Positions 31,259 to 42,329 of a stretch of 64,000 nt of DNA are shown here, one piece after another (within the stretch, counting starts at the first letter, position 1; each line of letters opens with the position of its first letter). The DNA comes from Vombatus ursinus (Eukaryota; Chordata; Mammalia; Diprotodontia; Vombatidae). The notes under the pieces were generated by a model, which did not search any database, was not told where the DNA came from, and was given only the letters and a program-made list of their open reading frames with translations. The stretch covers positions 9,286,794 through 9,350,793 of the forward strand of contig NW_020954548.1 of NCBI RefSeq assembly GCF_900497805.2, written 5' to 3'. The translations under genes were made by a program, and so were the position numbers.

Positions 31259-32925
31259 CTGGGACTTTTCTAAAGTGTAAGGTCTTTACATTAAATTGAA
31301 AAGTTTTTGCACAAACAAAGCCAATGCAACCAAGATTAGGAGGGAAGTAGAAAACTGGGAAAGAATTTTTATAACCAATGAATCTGATAAGGGCCTCATT
31401 TCTAAAATATATAGAGAACAGGGTCAAATTTATAAGAATACAAGTCATTCCCCAATTGATAAATGTCAAAGGATATGAACAGGTAGTTCTCAGATGAGGA
31501 AATTAAAGCCATTTATAGTCATATGAAAAATGCTTTAAATCACTATTGATTAGAGAAATGCAAATCAAAACAACTCTGAAGTACCACATCATATCTATCA
31601 GATTGGCCAACATGACAAAACAGGAAAATGATAAATGTTGGAGAAGATGTGGGAAAATTGGAACACTAATGCATTGTTGGTGGAGTTGTGAAATGATCCA
31701 ATAATTTTGGAAAGCAATTTGAAACTATGCCCAAAGGGCTATGAAAATGTGCTTACCCTTTGACCCAGCAATAGCACTTCTAGGGCTGTATCCCAAAGAG
31801 ATCATAAAAATGGGAAAAGGACCCACATGTACCAAAAAGTATTTGTAGCAGCTCTTTTTGTGGTGGTAAAGAATTGAAAAGTGAAGGAATACCCATCAAT
31901 TGGGGAATGGTTGAACAAGTTGTGGTATATGAATATAATGGAATACTATTGTGCCATAAGAAATGATGAGCAGGAGGACTTCAGAAAAGCCTGGAAAGAC
32001 TTGTATAGACTGATGCTGAGTAAAGTGAGCAGAATCAGGAGAACATTGCACACAGTAACAGCCACCTTGTACAATGACTAACTTTGAAAAACTTAGCCCT
32101 TCTCAGCAATGCAATGATCTAAGATATATCCAAAAGCCTCATGATGGAAAATGCTATCCGCATCCAAAGAAAGAACTATGGAGTTTGAATGCAGATTGAA
32201 GCATACTATTTGCTTTTTCTTTCCTCCAGTTGTGTTTTGTTTCCTCTTTCTAGTGGTTTCCTCCTATTGGTTCTAATTCTTACTTACAACATCACTAATG
32301 TGAAAATATGTTTAATAGGAATGTATATGTATAGCCTATATCAGATTGCATGCCATCTTGGGAAGGAAGGTGGGGAGGGAGGGGAACAAAAATTTAAAAT
32401 GCAAAAGCTTATGAAAGTGATTGTTGATAAATCAAAATAAATTAATAAACAAAATAAAATAAATAAATTGTAAGGTCTAGTTATATCATCCTTCTGCTCA
32501 AAGAGATTCTGTGGCTCTCTACTATCTCCACAATCAAATGTAAACTCCTCTGTTTGTTATTTAAACCTCTTCATAATATGGCTCCTCCCTACCTTTCCAG
32601 TCTTCTTTCAACTGACTCCCCACTGTATATTCTACAATTCAGGATCCAATTGCATTAGCCTGCTTGCTGGTTCTTGAACATGACACCCAATCTCCCAACC
32701 CATCTTTATCTTTTTGTACTGGTTGTCCCCTCTACCTGCAATGTTCTGTTCCTTACCCATTTGCTCCTACGTTTCCTTGGATTCCTTCAAGGTTTATCTC
32801 AAATTTACCTTCTGCTGGAGGCTTTTCTTGGTTCTTTTCCCTCCCAACCCCAGGTCTTCATGCCTTTGCCTTTCAGAATATTTTCCATCAACTTTATATA
32901 GTGATCTGTAAATAATCAGTTCCTA
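31259..32925 (+). mobile_element. L2 3' part, sense, split by L1
   Basis: A short left piece ('gggacttttctaaagtgtaa') and a long right piece from 32469 ('catccttctgctcaaag', 'ctcttcataatatggctcc', 'ttctgctggaggcttttct') are collinear in L2. The middle is an L1 insertion. Confidence 0.82.
31286..32468 (+). mobile_element. L1 3' end inserted in L2, with target duplication
   Basis: 5'-truncated L1 with the ORF2 C-terminus, 3' UTR and A-rich tail. Landmarks: 'aaattgaaaagtttttgcac', 'cattccccaattgataaatg', 'ttggagaagatgtggg', 'tttgacccagcaatagcac'. The frame at 31881-32081 reads Gly-Glu-Trp-Leu-Asn-Lys-Leu-Trp-Tyr-Met, the usual ORF2 end. Upstream frames have stops. Target duplication TGTAAGGTCT at 31276-31285 and 32469-32478. 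Confidence 0.95.
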
Positions 32926-33089
32926 AGCTTCAGATAGATGTTATCTCCAGATAGTTCCAATATTGGATATTTATTCATTTTTTTTAAAAGTAAAAATTAA
33001 GATGACTGTGCCTAATCTTATCTCTACATCTGACTGTGTACCTTTGGTCGAGTGGCTAGCTTGACTTTTTTTTTGGGGGGGGTTGCAGT
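32926..33089. other. unassigned with T/G homopolymers
   Basis: Contains T run and G run near 33067-33082; nothing named. Confidence 0.4.
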
Positions 33090-33255
33090 GGAGGTGGTGG
33101 CATTGTGGTCTAGACCTGTAATTTCATTGATGTGGGTCTCTCCCTTTCCTTATGTTAGCAACTTCTCGGTAACTAATAGTTACAGAGAGATGCCTGGTTT
33201 TTGAGTGGCCCATGCTCACACAGCTCAGAAATCCTCCCCAGGCCTGATTCTATTT
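33090..33255 (-). mobile_element. Mar-1-like SINE, antisense, degraded
   Basis: 'cctgtaatttcattgatg', 'gagagatgcctggtttttga' and 'catgctcacacagctcag' give the reversed order of this SINE. Confidence 0.65.
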
Positions 33256-33699
33256 GTTTCACCAGACTTCCTTTCACCTTTGGTGTAGATAGTTTCCTCC
33301 CCTCCTCCCACCTTTTCTACCCATGAGTGAGAGCTGAGATAAAGAGACTACAGAGTATTGATATCCTCAAAAAAAGTGCTTGCTATGCTCAGAGTAGTGC
33401 TATATTCAACTCTGGGTATTACTATTCCCTGTAACTAGCAAAAATAGCGATGAAAGAACATGTTTTGCTTCCTGACATTCCTGGGCTTGGACTTTCCGAC
33501 CACATTTGAAACTTTTGATGTTGGGATTCTTAACTGGCCAGCATTCCAGAGTCTCACAGGGCTCCTGAAATATGAGAACTCTGCTCTCCAAATGACATGT
33601 TGATCAGCTAGCTGTGTGAAGTCTGAGCTAGAGGCTCACAGATGGGGCAGCAACCTGGCTGACTGGACCGAACAAGGAGAATCCTGGTACAGAATTGGC
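33256..33699. other. non-repetitive block
   Basis: No repeat named. The 61-codon reverse frame at 33406-33591 has no recognisable motif. Confidence 0.4.
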
Positions 33700-33892
33700 A
33701 TCGCAGAATTTAGAGCAGTGAGAGGTGTTAGAGATCACCTCCTGCACTCCATTCATTTTACTGAGCAGAGGCCTAGACAGAGGAAATAAATGTCCTGGCC
33801 AAGGTTACCCAGGTAGAAGGGGGCAGAACCAAGATTTAATGCTGAGTTCTTAGACTGTAATTCCAGTATTCTTTTTGATACCACATGCCATC
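33700..33892 (-). mobile_element. MIR3/Ther-2-type SINE, antisense
   Basis: 'gttagagatcacctcctg', 'cattttactgagcagagg', 'ggccaaggttacccaggtag' and 'ttttgataccacatgcc'. Confidence 0.75.
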
Positions 33893-33949
33893 TCTTCCCA
33901 CAAGCACCACTCCTCATTTTTCTACTCAAGCTTTCGTGGTCCACTTCAA

Positions 33950-34990
33950 TTCTAGATAATCCTGCCATAATTTGTATCCTCTGAGAAAACTTATGCACCA
34001 AGCTAAGTCTCTGATCTCCATTGGGTTTTTGTGATGACTGGGCCTAAGGCATCACCATGGCTGATTCATCTTCTGGGTCCCGGCCCCATGATGGTGGCAG
34101 CCATAATAGCAGCTCTTTGACTGTGGAAATCACAGCTGGAGGAAAGACCAGCCTGCAGATAAATCTCTCACAGCTTGCTTATTCTTCTCCACAGCTCTGT
34201 GAGGGGAATGATCAATGCAGGCCTGCCAGGGTGTGCTGCTCAGTGAACCACAGAGTGAGAGCTATTACAAAGGGCCCATTTAAATACCCAAATCCCCTCT
34301 CCCCATTCCCCCAGAGGCAAGGGAGCCTGGGCTCACTCTTTAATTTTCAACTGGCACATCAACAAGGACCTATCCCGAGTGGGTGTTCAGCCCCCACCGG
34401 AAATATTATTACAGATCCCAGATCTGTAATGGAGAAGCTGCCCCAAAGTGGAGAGCTGTGGGCATTTTGGTAAGAGAACCTCTCCCTACGTAATTACCTC
34501 CATTCCAGTTGTCCTGCTGGATGTGAAATATGCACGGGGCCAAACAAAAGAGGAGATTATGAAGGAACAACCATGGATGACTCTCTACCCTGCCAGGCAA
34601 GAGAAAACAAAAAAAAATGCTTTAGCTCAAGATTCTCTTATCCTATTATAGCAGACCCTTGTCTGGCAATAATCATATCGCACCAAGAAGCAGACTATTT
34701 TACACAATCTGGGATTCTGGATGACTTTCCCCCACTCTGGCATTTTCCTCTGCGTCTTTAATTCACAACCACATTCCAGTAGTCATCCTGTCTCTAAGGC
34801 AACTGGTCGCTAATCAGGTCTGCCTTTTCTTTGTGGATAGTAGACAGGCCTAGAAGGGAGGGGATGTGAGTTCCCGATGCACTGTATGCACCGTTTCTCT
34901 ATAGCCTCAGAGCAATCTTCTAAGTGGGATACTCATTACCTAGCCCTTCCATAATCCTGGACAGAATCAGAGTTCCTTTAAATCGTTAGA
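33950..34990. other. longest non-repetitive block; open frame of doubtful status
   Basis: About 1 kb with no recognised repeat and higher GC than its surroundings. A 138-codon forward frame at 34057-34473 begins in a strong Kozak context (ACCATGG). Its product (Ser/Gly/Pro-rich, six Cys, no transmembrane segment) is not a protein I recognise. The stop overlaps TTTTGGTAAGAG, which resembles a splice donor at about 34469. A frame this long is expected about twice by chance in a window of this size, so it is not called a gene. Homeodomain- and TEAD-like words ('tacgtaattacc', 'cattccag') would also suit an enhancer. Confidence 0.35.
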
Positions 34991-34999
34991 CCAATTATA

Positions 35000-35200
35000 A
35001 ACTCCTTGGAGTGGAAAGAACATTAGCTTGGGAATGGAGACACCTTGGTTCTAGTTCTGGAATTGCCAGAGATTAGCTGTGTGAGATTGGCAAGTTTTTC
35101 ATAACCTCCCTGACTCTCAGTAATCTTACCAATGAAGGGGGATACAGCAAGATGGTTTCTATGACCCCTTCCAGCTCTATAATTCAATTGTCCATGCTCC
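35000..35200 (+). mobile_element. MIR3/Ther-2-type SINE, sense
   Basis: 'cttggttctagttctgga', 'gagattagctgtgtgagatt', 'acctccctgactctcagt' and 'gaccccttccagctctataa'. Confidence 0.8.
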
Positions 35201-35671
35201 CTCTGAAGTCCTTGGATCAACAACTCCAAGAACAATAAAAATAACTACAATAACAAGAACTCTGCATTAAAATCATGATAGGAAAAGTGCCCTTGAGTTC
35301 TTGAAGACTACACTGGTCAATATAAGCTCACACTAGCTCTACCAAGTGAAGATCGTTTTGAGAAAGGGTTCAGGGACAAGCCTAGCTAAATTCCAGGGCT
35401 CATCTCTTACTAGTTAGCCACCAAGTGATGATTATTTTTAGTTGTTGCAATTCTTGAAGGAGATCTACTAAGGCATGGAGGAGCTATGTGCTATTATAAT
35501 AGAGGGACCACCCAGGCTGATGAAATGAATATTCTTAAAGAAATAGTAATAACCACTGAGATTCATCTAATATTTTGCCATTTACAAAAGTTGTTTTCAA
35601 TTTTTTTGAGCTTTTGTAGCTTAAAACTTTACTAAAACTTTTGAGTTGTCTAGTCTGTATCCATTAAATGC
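35201..35671. other. no recognised feature
   Basis: AT-rich; no repeat or frame of note. Confidence 0.4.
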
Positions 35672-35897
35672 TAATAACTGTTATTGATATAGTGCTTTAG
35701 GGTTTGCAAAATGTTTTACAACATTATTATTAATGTCACTTCATCTTCACCCCAACTCTGGAAGGTAGTTGCTAGCATTATCTCCATTTTACAGATGAAG
35801 AAATTGAGGCCGGCAGATGTTAAGAGATTTTCCCCATATAACACAGCTAATAAGTCTATGAGTCAGGTCTTCCTTACTCTAACTCCACCATTTAGCT
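35672..35897 (-). mobile_element. MIR/Ther SINE, antisense
   Basis: 'atatagtgctttagggtttg', 'ccattttacagatgaagaaa', 'gaggccggcagatgttaaga' and 'gtcaggtcttccttactct'. Confidence 0.85.
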
Positions 35898-35899
35898 AG

Positions 35900-36128
35900 T
35901 ACATAATATATTTATATATAAATATAGCATATTTGTTTATCATATATTTATATTCACATATAAATACATAATCTATTATGTACTTACATATAAATATGTA
36001 ATTTCTTATATATGTACATACAAATATAGTTTATTATATATTTATACATAAACACATAATTTATTGTATGTTTACATATAAATATATAATTTATTATGTA
36101 TTAACATACAAATATATGTATATTTCCA
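35900..36128. repeat. AT-rich minisatellite, unit about 30 bp
   Basis: About seven imperfect copies of a roughly 30-bp unit containing 'acatataaatatataattta' and 'ttatgtattta'. Nearly pure AT. Confidence 0.88.
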
Positions 36129-36132
36129 TAGT

Positions 36133-36372
36133 CAATCAAGAAACACTTATTAAGCACCTGCTACATGCTAAGCACCTACTATGAGCAAGGTGTTAGAGAT
36201 ATAAAGAAAGGCAGGACCTGATCTCAAGGGCCTCACAATCTGATGGGGGGAGACACCGTACAAACAACTATATTCGCAAAATATATTTATGGAATAAACT
36301 GGAAATATGACAAACAGAGGGAAGACACTAAAATAAAGAGGGATCTGGAAAGGCTTCTTTGCATACATATTG
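36133..36372 (-). mobile_element. L2 3' end, antisense
   Basis: 'acacttattaagcacctgct', 'agagatataaagaaaggcag', 'ctcaagggcctcacaatctg' and 'gggatctggaaaggcttc'. Confidence 0.88.
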
Positions 36373-36404
36373 CATGTACTTGGTCCAGACTTCTGATTTT
36401 ACTA

Positions 36405-36597
36405 ACAGGGGCCATTCCTGGTCAGAAAACTCCCTCTACTCATCAGCAGCATGAAGTCTTAAAGTGTTGCTTGCAGTCATTAAGTGATCCAGTGACTTTC
36501 CCAAGCTCACACAGCCAATATGTGTCAGAAGCTAGATTTCAACCTGGGATTTTCTGACTTTGGGACCAGGGCTCCATGTCCTATGCCATGTCACTTC
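36405..36597 (-). mobile_element. Mar-1-like SINE, antisense
   Basis: 'cagaaaactccctctac', 'agtgactttcccaagctc', 'ttcaacctgggattttctg' and 'ccatgtcctatgccatgtca'. Confidence 0.7.
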
Positions 36598-36616
36598 TCA
36601 ATTAATTGACATATGG

Positions 36617-36750
36617 GGATAGCTAGGTGGTGCAACAGATAGAGCACCGGCCCTGAAGTCAAGAGGATCTGAGTTCAAATCTGACTTCAGACTCGTACTA
36701 ACTCTGTGACCCTAGGCAAGTCACCCCCAATAAATAAACAAATAAATTGA
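36617..36750 (+). mobile_element. WSINE-type SINE, sense
   Basis: Well-preserved head 'atagctaggtggtgcaacag', 'gcaccggccctgaagtc', 'gagttcaaatctgacttc' and 'gtgaccctaggcaagtcac', then a tail that has become AATAAA-like repeats. Confidence 0.9.
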
Positions 36751-37223
36751 TAGATGGATTGATGGATAGACAGGTAAATACAATGAATAAATAGAGATTT
36801 ATGAATATGATAATTGTTATGAACATAACAATCGTTGAACCAAGTTGGTTTATAATTTGGGATGAGAATCTGACCCTGTTGCAGTCAAACAGAAGACTGA
36901 TTTGAGAAGTCCTCTCAACATGACAAAAATGAGCATTTTTTAAAATCCCAGAGAGCTCCTCCTTCTAATTCACTCATTTAGTCACAGGAATTTGTTAGGA
37001 ATGTCAAATTATCTTCCTATACCTCAAGTCTAACCATATCATTCCTCTACCCAATAAAAGTAACTCCCTATTACCTCCAGAATCAAACGTGAAACTTTTG
37101 TTAGGCTTTTAAAGTCCTATATAAACTTTCCAGTCTTTTCTGAACTTACTACTACTCCCCACCAAATACTCTGAGATACAGTGGCACTGGTCTTCTTGCT
37201 ATTTCAGACATGTGATACACCAT

Positions 37224-37925
37224 TTTTTTTTGAGGTTCAGAAGTGTCAGAAGAACCTCTGACACCACTTTTTTATTTATTTTTTTCAATTCATGTAAATC
37301 TTTACTGCTTTTTCTGAAAGTATCCCCCTCATCATTTCTTACAGTACAATAGTATTCCATCACAATCATATACCACAACTTGTTCAGCCATTCCCCATTG
37401 AGGGGCATCCCCTCAATTTCCAGTTCTTTGGCACCACAAAAAGAGCTGCTATAAATTTTTTGTACATATTTTCCATTTTCTTTGATCTCTTTGGGATACA
37501 TGCATAGTAGTTGTATTGCTGGGTCAAAGGGCATGCACAGTTTTATAGTCCTTTTGGCATAGTTCCAAACTATTCTCCAGAATGGCTGGATAAGCTCACA
37601 ACTGTACCAACAATGCATTAACATCCCCTTTTTTTTCCGCATCCCCTCCAGCACTTATTATTTTCCTTTTCTGTCATGATAGCCTCTATAATAGGTTTGA
37701 GGTGATGCCTCAGAGTTGTTTTAATATGCATTTCTTATTTTTTAATGAGACTGACGATAGCTTTGATTTCTTCTTCTGAAAACTATCTGTTCACAATCTT
37801 TGGCTATTTGTCAATTGGAAAATGGCTCTTAATTTTATAAATTTGGCTCAGTTCCTTCCATATTTGAGGAATGAGGCCTTTATCTGAGAAACTTATAAAT
37901 TATCCCCCCAGTTTCCTGCTTTCCT
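37224..37925 (-). mobile_element. L1 ORF2 C-terminal fragment, antisense
   Basis: The reverse frame 37199-37654 reads Cys-Trp-Tyr-x-Cys-x-Leu-Ile-Gln-Pro-Phe-Trp and later Gly-Glu-Trp-Leu-Asn-Lys-Leu-Trp-Tyr, the ORF2 Cys-rich end. The normal L1 3' UTR is absent; the piece ends in an A-rich stretch near 37290. At 37229-37264 short inverted words (GAGGTTC/GAACCTC, GTGTCAG/CTGACAC) suggest template switching at the junction. Confidence 0.88.
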
Positions 37926-38761
37926 TCTTTTTTTATGATAATTTTTATTTATTTTTGTTTTCAACATTTACTTCCACAAGATTTTGAGTTCCAAATTTTC
38001 ACCCCATTTCGCCCCTCCCCTCACCCCAAGATGGCATGCATTCTGAATACCCCTTCCCCTAGTCTGCCTTCCCTTCTATCTCTGCCCCCCCTTCTTTTAT
38101 CCCCTTCCCCTTCAATTTTCCTGTAGCGCAGGATGAATTTCTGTATTTCTTATTTCCCAGTTGCATATGAAAATTTTTTTTAAACAGGTGTTTTTAAATC
38201 TTTGGGTTCCAAATTTTCTCCCTTCCTCCCTCCCCACCAACCCTCATTGATAAGGCAAGCAAATAAATATAGGCTATATATTTGCAGTTATGCAAAACAC
38301 TTCCATAGTAGACATGCTGTGAAAAACTAACTCTATTTCCCTTAATCCTATCCCACCCCCCCATTTATTCTATTCTTTCTTTTGACTCTGACCCTCCTCA
38401 GAAGTACTTGCTTCTGATTACTCCCTTTCCCAATCTGCCCTCCTCTCTATCATCCCCCTACTCGCTTGTCCCCTTCCCCCCGCCATTTTCCTGTAGGTAA
38501 GACGGATTTCCATACCCAATTGAGTGTGTATGTTATTCCCTCCTTAAGTCAAATTCTATGAGAATAAGATTCACTCATTCACTCTCACCTTTCCCCATTT
38601 CCTCTCCACTGTAAGAGCCTTTTCTTTTCAGTTTTTTTTTTTGGTGAGATAATTTACCCCATTCTACCTCTCCCTTTCTCCTTCTCCTAGTATGATCCTC
38701 TCCCACCCCTTAATTTTATTATCCAGATGTGACCTCTTCATCTTCAACTCACCCTGTGCCC

Positions 38762-38763
<2 letters not shown>

Positions 38764-38814
<51 letters not shown>

Positions 38815-38860
38815 ATATATATATATATCTATATATAGATATATATAGATACACACACAC
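38764..38860. repeat. (TCTA)n and (TA)n in HAL1-like 3' UTR
   Basis: Twelve TATC units followed by TATA and ATAGATAT runs, inside copy B. Confidence 0.95.
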
Positions 38861-39034
38861 ATATAATTTCTTCCCTCCAACTACCCTAATACTGACAAAG
38901 GTCTCATGAGTTACAAATATCATCTTTCCATGCAGGAATGTAAACAGTTCAACCTTAATAAGTCTCTTATGATTTTCTATTTCCTGTTTACCTCTTCATG
39001 TTCCACTTGAGTCTTGTAATTGAAAATCAAATTT

Positions 39035-40079
39035 TCAATTCAGCTCTGGTCTTTTCATCAAGAATGCCTGAAAGTCCTCTATTTCACTGAATATCCATTT
39101 TTTCCCCTGAAGGATTACACTCAGTTTTGCTGGGTAGGTGATTCTTGGTTGTAATCCTATCTCCTTTGCCCTCTGGAATATTATATTCCATGCCCTGCAG
39201 TCCCTTAATGTAGAAGTAGCTAAATCTTGTGTTATCCTGATTGTGTTTCCACAATACTTGAATTGTTTCTTTCTGGCTGCTTGTAATATTTTCTCCTTGA
39301 CCTGGGAACTCTGGAATTTGGCTACGATATTCCTAGGAGTTTTTCTTTGGGGATCTCTTTCAGGTGGTGATCAGTGGATTCTTTCAATTTCTATTTTGCC
39401 CTCTGCTTCTAAAATATCAGGGCAGTTTTCCTTGATAATTTCTTGAAAGTTGATGTCTAGGTTCTTTTTTTGATCATGGCTTTCAGATAGTCCAATAATT
39501 TTTAAATTCTCTCTCCTGGATCTAATTTCTAGGTCAGTTGTTTTTCCAATGAGATATTTCACATTGTTATCTAATTTTTCATTCTTTTGGATTTGTTTTA
39601 CACTGTCTTGATTTCTCATAAAGTCACTAGCTTCCACTTGCTCTATTCTAATTTTTAAGGAAGTATTTCATTCAGTAATCTTTTGGACTTCCTTTTCCAT
39701 TTGGCCAATTTTATTTTTTAGGGCATTCTTCTCCTCATTGGCTTTTTTGGCCTCTTTTGCCATTTGGGTTAGGCTATTTTTTAAGGTGTTATTTTCTTCA
39801 GTATTTTTTTCGGTCTCCTTTAGCAAGCTGTTGACTTGTTTTTTCATGATTTTCTTGTAAAACTCTCAGTTTTTCCTCTACTTCTCTTACTTGCTTTTCA
39901 AAATCCCTTTTGAGCTCTTCCAAGGCCTGGGACGGATTCATATTCTTCTTGGAGGTTTTGGATGTAGGAGCTTTGGCTTCATTGTCTTTTTCTGGTTGTA
40001 TGTTTTGATCTTCTTTGTCACCAAAGTAAGATAATACAGTCTGATTCTTTTTGCGCTGCTTACTCATGATCCCATCCAA
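39035..40079 (-). pseudogene. L1-type ORF1 of the HAL1-like element
   Basis: RNA-binding chaperone ORF1 of an L1 relative, full length at about 348 codons. Reverse translation starts Met-Asp-Gly-Ile-Met-Ser-Lys-Gln-Arg-Lys-Lys; the second Met (40067) may be the true start. Next comes a charged heptad-rich segment (about residues 45-110) typical of the coiled coil. Then 'SRRENLKIIGL' marks the RRM. Next 'PRNIVAKF' and 'KEKILQAARKK' belong to the C-terminal domain, and it ends Phe-Leu-Met-Lys-Arg-Pro-Glu-Leu-Asn-stop. A frame change near 39798 and at least one stop near 39665 make it non-functional. Confidence 0.85.
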
Positions 40080-41231
40080 TTACTTGAGCTTTAAACTCTT
40101 TGTTAAGGTAAGAGTCTGCTTCCAATGTGGAGAATGTACTGTCCCAAGCTTCTGGGGTTTGTACAGCTATTTTCAGAGATACTTCTAGGGACGTGAAAAT
40201 TTTCAGTTCTTCCAAGGTGCTATAATAAGGGGCGAGGTGTTTTCTCTCCACCACCACAAGAAACTTCACCACACCAGCATTCTTCCTGGCCCCAGGACCA
40301 CCCTTCAGAACTGTGACCCAGATCCAAGCACTGGTAAAGCAAGAGATTCCTGCCTCAGTACTGGCAAAGAGATCCCTGCAATCCCCCTCTGATTAGCTAC
40401 TCTATTCCCCGTCACTCTGTGGGCCGGAAGCTCAGGAAACAGCCACAGCCCCGCGGGCAGCTGAGACCTAGCTCCTTCTCTCACTGCAGTCACAGACTTT
40501 TCCCACTGACCTTCTAAGTTGTCTTTGGTGTTCATGGGTTGAGAAGTCTGGAAACTGCCACAGCTGCCTGTGATTCAGTCCTCTGCGGCCTGCTCCAGGG
40601 TTGCTGCAGCCTGCATGCCCACGCCAAACTGCCCTCCTCTCCCAGCCCAGGTTGTCTTGGGCTGGAAATTTGTTTCACTCTGTCTTTTTGTGAGTTCTGC
40701 TGCTTTAGAATTTGTTTAGAGCCATTTTTTATAGTTATTTGGAGGGGTTTGGGGGAAGAGCTCAAACAAGTCACTGCTTTCCCTCCACCATCTTGGCTCT
40801 GCCTCTCCACTTTTTTTCGATATACCATCTTTGGACTGCAGGCATTTTCACTGGCTGTCCCCTATGCTTTGAATGCTTTCTCCATATCCCACCTCCTAGC
40901 TTCTCTATCTTTCTTCAAATCTCATCTGACAGCCTACCTTCTGCAAGAAATCTTTTCCAGACCTCCCTAATCTTAATGCCTTCCCTCTTAGGTTACTCCC
41001 GATTTATCCTGTACGTATGTTATTTGTACAAGTTGATTACATGCTGTCTGCCCAATCAGACTGCCAGCTCCTTGAGGGCAGGGACTATTTTTTGTTTGTT
41101 TGTTTTCCCTTTCATTGTATCCCCAACATATAGCACAGTTATTGGCATAGAGAAGGTGCTTAATAAATGCTAGCTGACCGTCTCTGTTTAATGGAGCAGG
41201 GAGTAGGAAGGACACCAAAGTTTAAGAATCA

Positions 41232-41335
41232 TAATGCTATAGAAATTTTGAACTGGAAGCAATCATAAGAGAGCATATAGCCCAACCTCTTCATATCAAA
41301 TAGAAGGAACTGAGACCCAGATAAAGGCATAGCCC
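41232..41335 (-). mobile_element. MIR3/Ther-2-type SINE fragment, antisense
   Basis: 'gaactggaagcaatcataag', 'tagcccaacctcttcatatc' and 'ggaactgagacccagata'; rest missing. Confidence 0.65.
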
Positions 41336-41591
41336 ATCCCCTCCAAGACCTTGCCATATAAATTAACATTCAACAATTAAACTGAAAATTGAAGTGAATG
41401 GAAACTCTGAGCTAAGAAAATTTTGCTCATTGTTTAATTTCAAAATAAATGAGTTGAAAGACCCCTTTAATGATGTCCTCCAAACAGGGGCTGCTTGGGC
41501 TATAACTTTGCCTATTTTTGAGACCAGGGCCCCACTTCAGAACTTGCTGCTAAAGATGACAAGCTGAGAATTCCTTAGAGCCTGTGTACCC

Positions 41592-41770
41592 TGTGGGTTG
41601 GTGAGTGACCTTGGAATCAGTAGATTTGCATTCCAAGTCTAGGTCTGCTACCTGTGTGATCTTGGCAAGGACCTTAACCTGTCTCCATCTTTTTATCTAC
41701 AAAATGAGGAGGTTGTACTACATGATCTCTGAGTTCCCTTCCAGCTTTAAATTCTTTAGCTATGACTCTG
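41592..41770 (+). mobile_element. MIR3/Ther-2-type SINE, sense
   Basis: 'gacctgtgtgatcttggc'-like core at 41650, 'aaaatgaggaggttgtacta' and 'catgatctctgagttccctt' then 'ccagctttaaattctttag'. Confidence 0.83.
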
Positions 41771-42329
41771 TCATATCCTTTCTGTGAAGACTGGAGCTAT
41801 CAGGTATGCAGTAGAATGGATTCTTGCTCAGTTATGGATTGGACTCTGGATGGCCTTCTAACTGAGGTCCTTCTAATTGAAGTTGCTGTGATTCAGTGGA
41901 TTCTTGAAAAATTCAGATGCATTTTATAAAGTGCAAGGTTATCCCTACTGAGAGTTGTTTGGCACATGTGCCAAACATCACTAAATCTTTAACTCCCTGA
42001 ATAGAATCTGGACAAAACCTCTTACAAAATCTTTGATAGAGGTAAAACGGGAAGGTGACCTAAGTTTTCCTGCTCTATTATATATAGAACTGTAACTACT
42101 ATGGGTCAATTGATGATTTTATAAGGAAATTCTATAAAAGTTGTATATTAAAAATATGTATCATGTAAAAATGTGGCCCTTGATTCATCCTAATGGATAT
42201 GATGCCATCGGCAGCTGCCTACCTATCTTCTCTTAGACTTGGTTTCATTTATAGAGAAAAATTTAAAAGATAAAACACAAGTTTTAGAGGAATCTTGTTT
42301 AGCTCTACTTTTCTGCAGTCCATTTTAAG
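41771..42329. other. no recognised feature
   Basis: AT-rich sequence without a nameable repeat. Confidence 0.4.

Larger units (their letters stand above)
37930..40808 (-). mobile_element. HAL1-like L1: 5' UTR + ORF1 + 3' UTR, no ORF2, copy B
   Basis: Reading on the minus strand: 5' end at 40808 ('ggagaggcagagccaagatg'), 5' UTR of about 730 bp, ORF1 (40079 to 39035), a 3' noncoding part rich in G/A with simple repeats (38764-38860), then an L1-type 3' end at about 37930-38040. ORF2 sequence is absent between ORF1 and the 3' UTR. This is the structure of half-L1 (HAL1) elements. Within the 3' UTR, two related blocks of about 230-350 bp (37990-38160 and 38380-38530) repeat 'cattttcctgtag' and 'tctgccct/ttc' words. 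The direct junction to L1 ORF2 sequence at 37925 is separate material. Confidence 0.82.
36995..41182 (+). mobile_element. L2 3' part, sense, split by an L1/HAL1-like composite
   Basis: Left piece 36995-37223 ('aaccatatcattcctctac', 'taactccctattacctcc') and right piece 40819-41182 ('ttcactggctgtcccctatg', 'ctgccagctccttgaggg', 'ggtgcttaataaatgctagc') are collinear. The L2 is interrupted by 37224-40818. GATACACCAT (37214-37223) and GATATACCAT (40819-40828) border the block. Confidence 0.9.

Noticed and set aside
29273-32468. A single L1 with 5' inversion (twin priming)
   Set aside because: The sense part has its own target duplication and L2 sequence lies between the two pieces.
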